Below are positions 24,734 to 33,387 of a stretch of DNA of 64,000 nt, in pieces (the stretch's first letter is position 1; every line of letters starts with the position of its first letter). Source of the stretch: Burkholderia lata (GTDB taxonomy: Bacteria > Pseudomonadota > Gammaproteobacteria > Burkholderiales > Burkholderiaceae); assembly GCF_000012945.1 (NCBI RefSeq), contig NC_007511.1, positions 3,162,001 to 3,226,000 on the forward strand, given 5' to 3'. A program made the position numbers and the translations under genes. Below the pieces are notes generated by a model, which searched no databases, was not told the DNA's origin, and saw only the letters and a list, made by a program, of their open reading frames with translations.

Positions 24734-25630
24734 ATGCTGCTGCGCCATATCCACTACTTCCTCGCCGTCGCCGAGCACCGCAGCTTCACGCGCGCGGCCG
24801 CCGCGCTGCATGTGTCGCAGCCCGCGCTGTCCCAGCAGATCCGCCAGCTCGAGGAGACGCTCGGCGCGCAACTGTTCGACCGCACCGGGCGCGTGACGCG
24901 GCTGACCGACGCTGGCGACGTGTATTTCCGCTATGCGCGGCAGGCGCTGCACGATCTCGCGGAAGGCCGGCGCGCGATTCACGACGTGCAGGATCTCAGC
25001 CGCGGCTCGCTGCGGATCGCGGTCACGCCGACCTTCACGAGCTATCTCGTCGGGCCGCTCGTCGAGGCGTTTCACGGCCGCTATCCGGATGTGACGCTGT
25101 CGGTGCGCGAGATGTCGCAGGAACGCATCGAGGCGCTGCTCGTCGACGACGAGCTCGATGTCGGTATCGCGTTCGAGGACGTGCAGACAGCGGACATCGA
25201 AGCGCAAACGCTGCTGGTCGAAACGCTCGCGCTCGTCGTGAATCGCGAGCATGCGTTCGCCGGCAAGCGCAAGGCGGGCCTGCGCGCGCTGCACGATGCG
25301 CCGCTCGTGCTGCTCACGGCCGAGTTCGCGACACGCGTGCAGATCGACCGCTATTTCCGCGAGCACGACGTGCGGCCGCGCGTATTGATGGAAGCGAATT
25401 CGCTGGGGGCGGTGATCGAGATCGTGCGCCGCACGAACCTCGCGACGCTGCTGCCGGCGACGATCGCCGCCGGGCACGGCGATCTCGTCGCCATCGCGCT
25501 CGATCCGGCCGTCCTGCGGCGCACCGCCGTGCTGCTGCAACGCAAGGGGGCGTACCGGAGTGCAGCCGCGCGCGCGTTCGTCGAACTGGCACTGGCGCAG
25601 CAGGCGGGGCCGGTCAGGCGCGCGCGATGA
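24734..25630 (+). CDS. cynR: LysR-family activator of the cyn operon
   Basis: 298 aa from ATG 24734. Helix-turn-helix [39 protein letters not shown] at about 10-50. The effector domain includes [22 protein letters not shown] and the [14 protein letters not shown] segment; cyanate is the ligand in E. coli. The divergent cynT and cynS genes make the assignment firm. Confidence 0.93.
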   Translation: MLLRHIHYFLAVAEHRSFTRAAAALHVSQPALSQQIRQLEETLGAQLFDRTGRVTRLTDAGDVYFRYARQALHDLAEGRRAIHDVQDLSRGSLRIAVTPTFTSYLVGPLVEAFHGRYPDVTLSVREMSQERIEALLVDDELDVGIAFEDVQTADIEAQTLLVETLALVVNREHAFAGKRKAGLRALHDAPLVLLTAEFATRVQIDRYFREHDVRPRVLMEANSLGAVIEIVRRTNLATLLPATIAAGHGDLVAIALDPAVLRRTAVLLQRKGAYRSAAARAFVELALAQQAGPVRRAR

Positions 25631-25715
25631 CCCCGGCCGCCGGGGCGCGCGTCATGCGCGCGGGCACCGCCAGCAACCGCTCGTCGCAAGCGAACCGACT
25701 CACGGGAACAACACC

Positions 25716-26171
25716 ATGTCGAACCTGATACGCCGCATGATGCTCAACCCGCTTGCCATCGCAGCGCTGCTGGTGGGCGCAGCCTGGTGGGTCCACGCAC
25801 AGACGCGCGCCGACGGCCCATATCGGGTCGTGGGATTCAACTACACCGATCGTGGCGTCTACAGCTTCGTGGTCGATGGCTTCGGCGCCGGCAGCGTGCA
25901 CGCGCGCCAGTTTGGCGGCGGGGGCGGCACCGTGTGCTGCATGAGCGTGCCGCGTGGCAAGAAAGCCTGGCACGTGAAGATCACATACGATCTGACGCCC
26001 GAAGAAGACGCCCGGAACCAGGCGCCTGAAGTCGTCGAAACCGATGTCGCCGTGCCGGCATTGCCGAACCGGCACGACGGCTATATCGAGTTTCATTTCC
26101 TGGCTGGCCGCAAGATCGATGCTCGATGGGTCGCATACCCGACGATGCCGCGCATGCGCGCCGGCGGTTGA
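25716..26171 (+). CDS. DUF3304 family protein
   Basis: 151 aa from ATG 25716. A membrane or signal segment, MLNPLAIAALLVGAAWWVHAQ, precedes the DUF3304 region PYRVVGFNYTDRGVYSFVVDGFGAGSV, QFGGGGGTVCCMSVP and KAWHVKITYDLTPEEDARNQ. DUF3304 proteins are usually Cys-anchored lipoproteins near type VI secretion effectors; here there is no lipobox at the usual place and no Vgr or effector gene nearby. It may be an orphan immunity-like protein or have another role. Confidence 0.75.
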   Translation: MSNLIRRMMLNPLAIAALLVGAAWWVHAQTRADGPYRVVGFNYTDRGVYSFVVDGFGAGSVHARQFGGGGGTVCCMSVPRGKKAWHVKITYDLTPEEDARNQAPEVVETDVAVPALPNRHDGYIEFHFLAGRKIDARWVAYPTMPRMRAGG

Positions 26172-26232
26172 TCGCGCAGCGCGCAGCGTGCGGACGCCAC
26201 GCGGCCGGGCAAGATACGTGTGCGGTGTTGCG

Positions 26233-26436
26233 TCAGTTGTACCCGAGAATCGCCACCGACGCGACGTCCGGCCGGTCAATCGTATTCCCGACGAGCGACG
26301 TCATCGGCTCCTGCAGCACGGCCTGATACGAGGTCACGCGCGGCTCTTCCGGCGCACCGGCCTCATCCATCGCCGGTTCGTCGAACGCGGCATCGAAACC
26401 GCTGTAAAAACCCGCTTGTGTCTGCGAAAAAGTCAT
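26233..26436 (-). CDS. Small acidic protein of unknown function
   Basis: 67 aa from ATG 26436 (AAAGGA six bases upstream); ATGs at 26442 and 26451 are alternatives. MTFSQTQAGFYSG, then an acidic middle (DEPAMDEAGAPEEP) and the end VASVAILGYN. There is no signal or membrane segment. Third positions are G/C rich, and the frame is intact, which supports coding. It lies downstream of the DUF3422 gene on the same strand, with a 34-bp gap. The Gly-Tyr-Asn tail resembles some leader or secreted peptides, but no processing genes are near. Confidence 0.5.
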   Translation of the reverse strand: MTFSQTQAGFYSGFDAAFDEPAMDEAGAPEEPRVTSYQAVLQEPMTSLVGNTIDRPDVASVAILGYN

Positions 26437-26470
26437 CTCCATTCCTTTCATTGATTGTGTTTTCGATGTT

Positions 26471-27790
26471 CTAACCGACCTGCTTCAACGCCGCCGCAGG
26501 CACCGGTGAGCCGTCATGCACGGCCTCCGATCGCGCCAGCTGCGCGCGCGTGCGCCGCGTGATGTGAATCACCGCGAACACGACCGGCGCGATCAGCAGG
26601 CCTTCCGCCAGTTCGGGATCGACCGGCAGGTTCATCACGTGCAGCGCCTTGAACGCCGCCGTCGCGAGCGAAAGCACGTAGTACGAAATGGCCGCTACCG
26701 ACAGCCCTTCAACCGCGTGCTGCAGATGAAGCTGATTGCGTGCGGTGCGCTCCATGCCCGCCAACAGGCGCGTCACGTCCTTTTCCTGCGCGAGATTCAC
26801 GCGTGTGCGCAGCAGGTCGACCGCCCGCGCGATCCGCGCGGCGATCTGCTCGTGGCGCGCCCATACGCTGCGGCAGGTTTCCATCGCCGGCGCAAAGCGG
26901 CGCTCCATGAATTCTGCGATCGTCGGCATCCCTTCGATGCGCTCCTCGCGCAGCTCGTGGATGCGTGCCAGCACGAGCTTTTCGTACGCACGCGACGCGC
27001 TGAAACGCGCGCCCGATCCCGACAGCGCTTCGACCCGCACCGCGAGATGCGTGAGCTTGACGAGCAGCGCCGTGTCGTCGCCGTCGGCTCCGCTTGCATC
27101 CATCCGCTGCATCAGCGCATGCAGCGCCGCGTGGATCTCGTCGAGCTCGCGGCTCATCCGGCGCGCGACGGGCAGCGCGAGCAGCGCCATCATCCGGTAG
27201 GTTTCGATTTCATACAGGCGTTGCAGCAGCCGGCCGCCCTGCTCCTCGCGGAAATCCTCGTCGATCACGAGAAAGCGCATGAAGCCGTCGTCGCGCACGT
27301 GCCAGTCGCAGAACACCTTGCCGCCGCCGAGCACGTTGCTGCCGACGAGCGCGGGGCCGTCGATCCAGCGGCGCAGGTCGCCGCACACGAGCCGCGCGGC
27401 GTCGCCCGACAGCAGTTCCATCCGCACCGCGACGAAGCGGATGCCGGCGAGCCGCGCGAACCACGCGGCCGGAATGCCTTCGATCGCGAGATCGTCGAAA
27501 TAGCCGGTGTCGCGACGCGGCGCGACGAACGTGAAGGTCGAGAATTCGGTGTGGCGTTCCCACTTCAGGTGCCAGCCGCTCGGCGACTGCACCGCGTAGT
27601 GCGTCGCGCCTTCGTGCGGCGCGGCGATGCCGGTCTCGCGGCACAGTGTGTGCAGCAGCGTTTCGTGGATGTCGGGCTGGCCGTCCGCGTAGATCGCGTA
27701 ATGCGTGAGCGACACGGCTTCGGCGAGCCGCAGGAACGGCCGCGCATGCAATTCCGCGGCCAGTGCGGCGCGCAACGGATGGTCCATCAT
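26471..27790 (-). CDS. DUF3422 family membrane protein
   Basis: 439 aa from ATG 27790. The N-terminal conserved region begins MDHPLRAALAAELHARPFLRL and continues through GWHLKWERHTEFSTFTF and FFDDLAIEGIPAAW-like text (GYFDDLAIEGIPAAWF). A long helical middle follows (about 200-340), and two transmembrane helices close the protein (VAAISYYVLSLATAAFKAL and GLLIAPVVFAVIHI), joined by NLPVDPELAEG. This is the DUF3422 architecture; the function is unknown. The small acidic ORF lies just downstream. Confidence 0.88.
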   Translation of the reverse strand: MMDHPLRAALAAELHARPFLRLAEAVSLTHYAIYADGQPDIHETLLHTLCRETGIAAPHEGATHYAVQSPSGWHLKWERHTEFSTFTFVAPRRDTGYFDDLAIEGIPAAWFARLAGIRFVAVRMELLSGDAARLVCGDLRRWIDGPALVGSNVLGGGKVFCDWHVRDDGFMRFLVIDEDFREEQGGRLLQRLYEIETYRMMALLALPVARRMSRELDEIHAALHALMQRMDASGADGDDTALLVKLTHLAVRVEALSGSGARFSASRAYEKLVLARIHELREERIEGMPTIAEFMERRFAPAMETCRSVWARHEQIAARIARAVDLLRTRVNLAQEKDVTRLLAGMERTARNQLHLQHAVEGLSVAAISYYVLSLATAAFKALHVMNLPVDPELAEGLLIAPVVFAVIHITRRTRAQLARSEAVHDGSPVPAAALKQVG

Positions 27791-27951
27791 CGATACACCA
27801 CGCTTTCCTGATCAGTCCCGCACGCCGGTTCGACCGGCCCGAACGCCGCGCCACCCTCGGGTGAAACGTCAGCGTGATCGCACTATGGCAGACACACAGC
27901 AACAATAAAAACGCATAATGCTGATCGTTACGTTCAGTTTTCCTGATACCT

Positions 27952-28827
27952 ATGAAGATGCTCGATCACGACGTGTTGGCCACCGTCGTCGCCGTCGCGG
28001 AGACCGGCAACATGACCCGCGCCGCCGAGGCCGTGAACCGCTCGCAGTCGGCCGTGAGCATGCAGATCAAGAGCCTGGAAGACGCGATCGGGCGGCCGCT
28101 GTTCGTGCGCAAGCCGCGCAGCATCGTGCTGACGCGCGAAGGTGAAGTGCTGCTGGGATTCGCCAGACGAATGCTGGCGCTGCGCGACGAGGCCTGGGCG
28201 GCCGTGGTGCGGCCGGAAGTGACCGGCAAGGTCGTGATCGGCGTGCCGGACGACTATGCGTCGTCGCTGCTGCCGTCCGTCCTGAAGAAATTCTCGGCGA
28301 CCTACCCGAAGGTCGAGATCCAGGTGATGGGGCTGCCGAGCAGCGCGCTCGCACCACTGATCAAGGACGGCACCGTCGATCTCGTGTGCGGCACGCGCAT
28401 CAAGGGGCTGTCGGGCGACTTCATCCGCCATGAGCCGATGGCGTGGGCCGCGATGACGAACGGGCCGCGCGTGTGGGAAGAGCGGCCGCTGCCGATCGCG
28501 GTGTTCATGCCGGGCAGCGTCGCGCGCGAGAACGCGATCCGCAGCCTGGAGCGCGCGAAGGTGCCGTACCGCACCTCCTATGAAAGCCCGAGCCTGCTCG
28601 GGCTGCTCAGCATGGTCGAGGCCGGCCTCGCGGTCGCGCCGCTCGCGCGCTGCGCGATTCCCGCGCAACTGTCGATGCTCGGCCGCTCGCACGGGCTGCC
28701 CGACCTGCCGCCGCTCGAGCTGATCCTCGCGCGCAGCACGAAATCGAAACGGCCGCCGTGCGACTTTCTCGCGGAACAGTTGATGGAAGACCTGCAGCGG
28801 CAGACCGGGCAGACCGGCGACGCGTGA
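27952..28827 (+). CDS. LysR-family regulator
   Basis: 291 aa from ATG 27952. Helix-turn-helix VAETGNMTRAAEAVNRSQSAVSMQIKSLEDAIGRPLFVRKPR. The effector domain starts about 90 (GKVVIGVPDDYASSLLPSVLKKF). It is divergent from the DUF3422 gene, 161 bp apart, and its stop abuts the convergent hypothetical gene with no spacer. Target unknown. Confidence 0.92.
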   Translation: MKMLDHDVLATVVAVAETGNMTRAAEAVNRSQSAVSMQIKSLEDAIGRPLFVRKPRSIVLTREGEVLLGFARRMLALRDEAWAAVVRPEVTGKVVIGVPDDYASSLLPSVLKKFSATYPKVEIQVMGLPSSALAPLIKDGTVDLVCGTRIKGLSGDFIRHEPMAWAAMTNGPRVWEERPLPIAVFMPGSVARENAIRSLERAKVPYRTSYESPSLLGLLSMVEAGLAVAPLARCAIPAQLSMLGRSHGLPDLPPLELILARSTKSKRPPCDFLAEQLMEDLQRQTGQTGDA

Positions 28828-29388
28828 TCAGCGCGTCGCGCCGAACCCGGCCGCGCCCAGCGCCGCGTTGACGTTCGCGGCCACCGCATCGACGAGTGCC
28901 TCGAGCGTATCGCCGCGCACCTGCGCGTGTTCCGGTGCGAGGAGCTCCTTGCGTTGCCAGCCCCACTGCGCACCCGACGCGACCGACAGCGTCGCGCCGA
29001 AGCGATTGCCGTGGCGGAGGCCGAAGGTGCTCACGCGCCGCCCGGCCACATAGTCCTGTTCGGGCAGACAGAGCCGGATCTCGACGGCGACCTGATCGCA
29101 ATCGTTGACGCGCGCGGCCGGGGTGACCGTCGCCGCGAACACCTTGCCGATCCGCCAGGTCACGCAGGTTTCCCACGCCGCGAGCGGCCCGCCGGCCGCG
29201 TCGACCCGTTCGGTGTCGACCGACCACTGATGCCGGTCGGGCACGACGATCGCCTGATGCAGCAGCACTTCGGCCACCCGCACCGTCGTCACGAGCTGAC
29301 GCGCGAGCTGCTGGCCCGACGGCAGCGACACCGTCCGTACGCGGCGGCTTTCCGGCCGCGCGACATGCACTGCTTCCATGAGGTCCAT
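28828..29388 (-). CDS. Hypothetical protein
   Basis: 186 aa from ATG 29388, with GGAGGGG four bases upstream, an excellent start. Not recognised. Parts such as VRTVSLPSGQQLARQLVTTVRVAEVLLHQAIVVPDRHQW and ALVDAVAANVNAALGAAGF suggest a soluble alpha/beta protein; no signal or membrane segments. The stop is directly adjacent to that of the LysR gene. It may form a unit with the 116-aa gene upstream on the same strand, although 141 bp separate them. Confidence 0.68.
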   Translation of the reverse strand: MDLMEAVHVARPESRRVRTVSLPSGQQLARQLVTTVRVAEVLLHQAIVVPDRHQWSVDTERVDAAGGPLAAWETCVTWRIGKVFAATVTPAARVNDCDQVAVEIRLCLPEQDYVAGRRVSTFGLRHGNRFGATLSVASGAQWGWQRKELLAPEHAQVRGDTLEALVDAVAANVNAALGAAGFGATR

Positions 29389-29529
29389 GACCCCTCCGTA
29401 TTCAGGATCGACGCCGCGCACGCGGTGTCGCACGCCGGTCCGACGCTTGCAGGCGGACGGCATGGCGACCGGGAATCGGGCGGCGGATCGAACAAGCCAT
29501 CGAGGAACGAGCAACAACCGTTCCCCGCT

Positions 29530-29880
29530 TCACCGCGCCTTCGGCCCGATGCGCAAACGACGCGCGACCGGCCCGATCACCGCATCGGCCTGCTGCGCGA
29601 TCAGCATGTGCAGCGTGAAATCCAGGTCTTCCGGCGCAATGTCGAAGTGCACGTGAACCACGTCGCGCACGGCGCGCGCGCTGACGACATACACACCGAG
29701 CGGGGAATGCAGCAGCGCCGCGAGCCGGGCGTGCGCGTGTTCGCCGGAATCGGCCGTCAGCGTGACGGGCAACTGCAGGCGCGGGCGCGGCGGCGGGAAA
29801 GGAATGACGTTGTTGTGAGTGCCGGCGCGCAACTGGCGGCCGGCGACATTGAAGGCGGGAACGGGATGAATGAAGGTCAT
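29530..29880 (-). CDS. Hypothetical protein
   Basis: 116 aa from ATG 29880. Not recognised. The start MTFIHPVPAFNVAGRQL leads to a Pro-rich stretch (NNVIPFPPPRPRLQLP), then VYVVSARAVRDVVHVHFDIAPEDLDFTLHMLIAQQADAVIGPV. That looks like a small alpha/beta domain. Its promoter region borders the simple-repeat block. Confidence 0.6.
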   Translation of the reverse strand: MTFIHPVPAFNVAGRQLRAGTHNNVIPFPPPRPRLQLPVTLTADSGEHAHARLAALLHSPLGVYVVSARAVRDVVHVHFDIAPEDLDFTLHMLIAQQADAVIGPVARRLRIGPKAR

Positions 29881-30009
29881 GGAGCGGACGGAAGCCGTCT
29901 CGGCTGTTCGACACGTCCTCAGCTTAGAAGAGACGGCATAAACGTCGTGCAAAAAAACGCGGTGGCGGTGCAAAAAACGGCATGGGGGACATAACAGGTC
30001 ACCGGCACC

Positions 30010-30154
30010 GGCTGGTGGCTGGTGGCTGGTGGCTGGCGGCTGGTGGCTGGCGGCTGGTGGCTGGTGGCTGGCGGCTGGTGGCTGGTGGCTGGTGGCTGGT
30101 GGCAGGCGGCTGGTGGCAGGCGGCTGGTGGCTGGTGGCTGGTGGCTGGCGGCTG
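30010..30154. repeat. Heptanucleotide tandem repeat, unit GGCTGGT/GGCTGGC
   Basis: About 20 copies of a 7-bp unit with mostly single-base variation (GGCTGGT, GGCTGGC, and a few GGCAGGC). Copies are close to identical, which implies recent slippage expansion. Confidence 0.9.
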
Positions 30155-30166
30155 ATCGTAAGGTCG

Positions 30167-30226
30167 TTCGTTCGTTCGTTCGTTCGTTCGTTCGTTCGTT
30201 CGTTCGTTCGTTCGTTCGTTCGTTCG
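30167..30226. repeat. Perfect TTCG tetranucleotide microsatellite, 15 copies
   Basis: Sixty bases made of exactly 15 TTCG units with no interruption. Bacterial genomes rarely keep such a pure tetranucleotide run except at contingency loci. It runs straight into a mixed TCGG/TCGT region. Confidence 0.95.
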
Positions 30227-30388
30227 GTCGGTCGGTCGTTCGGTCGTTCGGTCGGTCGTTCGGTCGTTCGGTCGTTCGGTCGTTCGGTCGTTCGGTCGTT
30301 CGGTCGTTCGGTCGTTCGGTCGTTCGGTCGTTCGGTCGGTCGGTCGGTCGGTCGGTCGGTCGGTCGGTCGGTCGTTCGGTCGTTCGGT
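30227..30388. repeat. Mixed TCGG/TTCG tetranucleotide array
   Basis: About 40 units of GTCG, TCGG and TTCG in an irregular mix, including stretches with an eight-base period (GGTCGTTC). It continues the TTCG run and is of the same kind. Confidence 0.85.
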
Positions 30389-30391
30389 CAT

Positions 30392-30423
30392 GCAGTCGTG
30401 CAGTCGTGCAGTCGTGCAGTCGT
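30392..30423. repeat. Octanucleotide repeat GCAGTCGT, 4 copies
   Basis: Four tandem perfect copies of GCAGTCGT, bounded on each side by a TCATGC sequence. This is the last segment of the block, 76 bp beyond the LysR stop. Confidence 0.9.
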
Positions 30424-30499
30424 CATGCGCGCACGGCGGTCGCGCGCCACGGCTCGCATCAACCTCGCCTGCGCTGCGTTCGCCCCCGCGTTCGCCCCG

Positions 30500-31420
30500 C
30501 TATGCGGCGAACGCCTCTAGCGATGCGCGCCGCCGCTCGTCGACCATCGATTCGATCATCGACACCAGATCGTCGGTCAGCGGATCGCAGATGCCCGGCG
30601 AGCGATGCAGTTCGAGATCGGCCGCCGGCAGCGACGGAAAGCCGTCCGCCTCGTCGAGCACGCGCCAGTTCTCGGGCAGCGTACAGCGGTCGATCATCGT
30701 CACAGCCGCGCCGTGGTTCACCGCGATCTTGATGCCGGTCGGGCTCTGGCTCGTGTAGACGACATGAAACGACCGGTCGGCCGTCGCGAGCGCCTGCAGC
30801 CCGCGCTGCCGGTAACAGCACGTTTCCGGGAACAGCGCGAGCGGCACCGACGCATGGCTGTCCAGCGCGAAATCGCGGTGCGCGGCCCACACGACGTCGT
30901 GCCGGCCGAGCACCCGCCCGCCCGCGCCGGGCCCGTGCCGGACAACGAGCGCGACATCGAGCTCGCCGGCCTGCAGCCGTTCGAGCAGTTCGAGCGACAT
31001 CCGGCAATGCACGTGCAGGCGCGCACCCGGCCGCATCGCATAGAACGACTTCAGCAGGTCGGGCAGCCACAACTCCGCATAGTCCTCGGGCAGCCCGAAG
31101 CGCACGACGCCGCGGTCGCTGCTCGCCTGCTTCAGCGCGAGGATCGCGTCGTTCTGCACCTGGATGATCCGGCGCGCGTGGATCAGGAAATTCTCGCCGT
31201 CGCGCGACAGCTCGAGGCGCCGGCTGTTGCGCATGAACAGGTGCGTGTCGAGCCGCTCCTCGAGCGTGCGGATGCGCAGGCTGATCGTCGATTGCGTGCG
31301 ATGCAGTTGCCGGGCCGCCGCGGTGAAGCCGCCGCTCTCGACCACGGCGACGAATGCCCGGATCAGCTCCGGATCGAGCGAACTGAGCTTCGACCAATCG
31401 GGCTTTTGAATGGCAGCCAT
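30500..31420 (-). CDS. LysR-family regulator, divergent from fae
   Basis: 306 aa from ATG 31420. Helix-turn-helix RAFVAVVESGGFTAAARQLHRTQSTISLRIRTLEERLDTHLFMRNSRR at about 20-65. The effector domain begins VVRFGLPEDYAELWLPDLLKSFY. The start codon lies inside a dyad (31419-31440) that occurs again near 54.1 kb. It is divergent from fae over 324 bp, so it probably controls the fae-AKR-ALDH-MFS cluster. Confidence 0.93.
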   Translation of the reverse strand: MAAIQKPDWSKLSSLDPELIRAFVAVVESGGFTAAARQLHRTQSTISLRIRTLEERLDTHLFMRNSRRLELSRDGENFLIHARRIIQVQNDAILALKQASSDRGVVRFGLPEDYAELWLPDLLKSFYAMRPGARLHVHCRMSLELLERLQAGELDVALVVRHGPGAGGRVLGRHDVVWAAHRDFALDSHASVPLALFPETCCYRQRGLQALATADRSFHVVYTSQSPTGIKIAVNHGAAVTMIDRCTLPENWRVLDEADGFPSLPAADLELHRSPGICDPLTDDLVSMIESMVDERRRASLEAFAA

Positions 31421-31439
31421 CGAAATTACTCGCTTTCGA
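31419..31439. promoter_or_regulatory. Shared 21-bp dyad element, copy 1
   Basis: ATCGAAA, eight bases (TTACTCGC), TTTCGA. It overlaps the LysR start codon on the minus strand. The identical 21 bp occur at 54096-54116, and a related sequence occurs at 53859-53880. The arm pattern fits a LysR-type T-N11-A site or another dimeric regulator. Confidence 0.55.
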
Positions 31440-31744
31440 AAAAAGAAGGGAAGACGAAAGATAGGGCTCGGAGTACGCCGATTGTTGTCCAGATGCGCTC
31501 GGCCCTCCAACCCCTGCCCGGGTATGACAAACCCGGAGCCGGTACGCGCATGCCCACCCGCCGATCCCGCCCCGCCGGCCGTCACGACAACGGCCGAGGC
31601 CCGCCCGGCGGGCATTCGCGTGCCGGATTCAGGGCTTTCCCGGAGACGACGAAAACTCATAGCCCGATCAGAAAACATCGATTCACCGGCCGCGCCACGG
31701 CCCACCACAATCGCCTCACACCCACTCATCGACGAGACACTGCA
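31421..31744. other. Divergent promoter region, LysR to fae
   Basis: 324 bp between divergent start codons. It holds the 21-bp dyad at its left end and nothing else that I can name. The fae ribosome site is weak (GAGACACTGCA before the ATG). Confidence 0.5.
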
Positions 31745-32269
31745 ATGACCGCATCCCAACCCAGGCAGCTTTACATCGGCGAAGGCTTCGAAGGCCCCGG
31801 CGTCAACCTCGCGCACATCAACGTGCTGGTCGGCCCGCGCAACGGCCCGGCGGGCCAGGCGTTCGCCACCGCACTCGCGACGCCGTCGGCCGGCCATGCG
31901 CCGTTCGTCGTGATCGCACAGCCGGGCGTGCCGACCAAGCCGCTCACGCTGTACGTGAACAAGGCGCAGATCGCCAGCGATTTCCACGGCAATGCCACGT
32001 GGGGCGCGTCGCAGGCCGGCATCGCGAAGGCCGTGGCCGAAGCGCTCGAGAACGGCACGCTGCCGCCCGAAGCGGAGAACGACTGGGTCGTCGTGTCGGC
32101 GAACTGGGTGAACCCGCAGACCGACGATCTCGACGCCGTGTTCGAGAACAACTACCGCGCGTGCCGCAACGCGATCGTCGCCGCGATGGAAGGGCTGCCG
32201 CATCGCGACGCGGTGTTCGCCGCCGCACGCGACGTGTCGAACCCGTTCTACACCCCGAAGAAAAACTGA
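31745..32269 (+). CDS. fae: Formaldehyde-activating enzyme (Fae) homologue
   Basis: 174 aa from ATG 31745. It follows methylotroph Fae from the start: YIGEGFEGPGVNLAHINVLVGPRNGPAGQAF with the conserved His of the AHI motif, FVVIAQPGVPTKPLTLYVNKAQI, and VSANWVNPQTDDLDAVFENNYRA. Fae condenses formaldehyde with tetrahydromethanopterin. No tetrahydromethanopterin genes are in this window; Fae paralogues in Burkholderia are known with uncertain roles. It opens a cluster with an aldo/keto reductase and aldehyde dehydrogenase, which suggests handling of a reactive aldehyde. Confidence 0.92.
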   Translation: MTASQPRQLYIGEGFEGPGVNLAHINVLVGPRNGPAGQAFATALATPSAGHAPFVVIAQPGVPTKPLTLYVNKAQIASDFHGNATWGASQAGIAKAVAEALENGTLPPEAENDWVVVSANWVNPQTDDLDAVFENNYRACRNAIVAAMEGLPHRDAVFAAARDVSNPFYTPKKN

Positions 32270-32310
32270 CGACGACAAGCGGCCGACACAAGGCCGCACC
32301 TGGAGGAAAC

Positions 32311-33333
32311 ATGGAATACGTCCGCCTCGGCCAGTCCGGCCTGAAGGTGTCCCGCCTGTGTCTCGGCACGATGAACATGGGCACCCCCGAATGGAAGCCC
32401 TGGATCTTCGACGAAGCGCAGAGCGAGCCGATCGTGCGCCGCGCGCTCGACGCCGGCGTCAACTTCATCGATCTCGCGGATTTCTATTCGACGGGCGTCG
32501 GCGAGGAAGTGGTCGGCCGCATCCTGAAGCGCAACGCGCGCCGCGAGGAGCTCGTCGTGACGACCAAGGTCGGCTACGACATGGGCAGCTACCCGAACGC
32601 GGGCGGCCATTCGCGCAAGCACGTGCTCGACGGCATCGACGGGTCGCTGAAGCGCCTCGGGATGGATTACATCGACATCTTCATGCTGCACTTCTTCGAC
32701 GTGAACACGCCCGTCGAAGAAACGATGAGCACGCTGCACGACATCGTGCGTGCAGGCAAGGCGCGCTATATCGGCGTGTCGACGATGTACACGTGGCAGT
32801 TCGCGAAGATCATGCAGGCCTGCGAACGAAACGGCTGGGACAAGCCGATCAACATGCAGCTGCAGCTGAATCTCGCGTATCGCGAGGAAGAGCGCGAGAT
32901 GGTGCCGTACTGCATCGACCAGGGCGTCGGCGTATCGGTGTTCAGCCCGCTCGCGCGCGGCCTGCTCACCTGCGAGCCGCAATCGACGCGCAATCAAACC
33001 GACTTCTTCACCGCACAGATGTATGGCGACGCATCGTCCCTCGCGATCGCGGAATCGGTCGCGAAGGTCGCGAAGCGGCGCGGCGTGCCGCCCGCGCAGA
33101 TCGCGCAGGCATGGGTGCTGAGCCGCCCCGGCATCGCGAGCATGCTGGTCGGCGCGGATTCCGTCGCGCAGTTCGACAGTGCGCTCGGCGCGCTCGAAAC
33201 GCAGCTCACCGAAGAAGAACTGCACGAGCTGGAGCGCAACTACACGCCGTGCGACCTGATCAACGACTACACGGCCGGCAAGCGCATCGCGCGCGAGTCG
33301 CGTCCGGCGCAGGGCAGTTTCGCGACGGACTGA
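32311..33333 (+). CDS. Aldo/keto reductase
   Basis: 340 aa from ATG 32311, with GGAGGAAAC upstream. The catalytic tetrad is intact: Asp in NFIDLADFYSTG, Tyr in the same motif, Lys in VVTTKVG, His in DIFMLHFFD. The cofactor end has PPAQIAQAWVLSRPGIASMLVGADS. It is NADPH-dependent by family. It is 41 bp after fae and probably in the same operon. Substrate unknown. Confidence 0.92.
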   Translation: MEYVRLGQSGLKVSRLCLGTMNMGTPEWKPWIFDEAQSEPIVRRALDAGVNFIDLADFYSTGVGEEVVGRILKRNARREELVVTTKVGYDMGSYPNAGGHSRKHVLDGIDGSLKRLGMDYIDIFMLHFFDVNTPVEETMSTLHDIVRAGKARYIGVSTMYTWQFAKIMQACERNGWDKPINMQLQLNLAYREEEREMVPYCIDQGVGVSVFSPLARGLLTCEPQSTRNQTDFFTAQMYGDASSLAIAESVAKVAKRRGVPPAQIAQAWVLSRPGIASMLVGADSVAQFDSALGALETQLTEEELHELERNYTPCDLINDYTAGKRIARESRPAQGSFATD

Positions 33334-33387
33334 AGGACCGAGGCACTGAAGCACTGAGGCTCCGAGGCACTGAAGGAACGACACACA

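Larger units (their letters stand above)
29881..30499. other. Intergenic region holding a dense simple-repeat block
   Basis: 620 bp, almost entirely repeats from 30010 to 30423. Reading frames through it are low-complexity (for example repeated T-E-R-P or H-Q-P-P-A) and are not treated as genes. Before the repeats, GTGCAAAAAAACG (29947-29959) and GTGCAAAAAACG (29968-29979) form a direct repeat. Confidence 0.75.

Noticed and set aside
29999..30391. Low-complexity frames with repeated T-E-R or H-Q-P-P-A units
   Set aside because: They are products of the tandem repeats on both strands, with no start signal, and give different nonsense in each frame.
30010..30423. Possible CRISPR array
   Set aside because: The repeats are 4, 7 or 8 bp in tandem with no spacers, and no cas genes are near. 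It is a simple-sequence tract.
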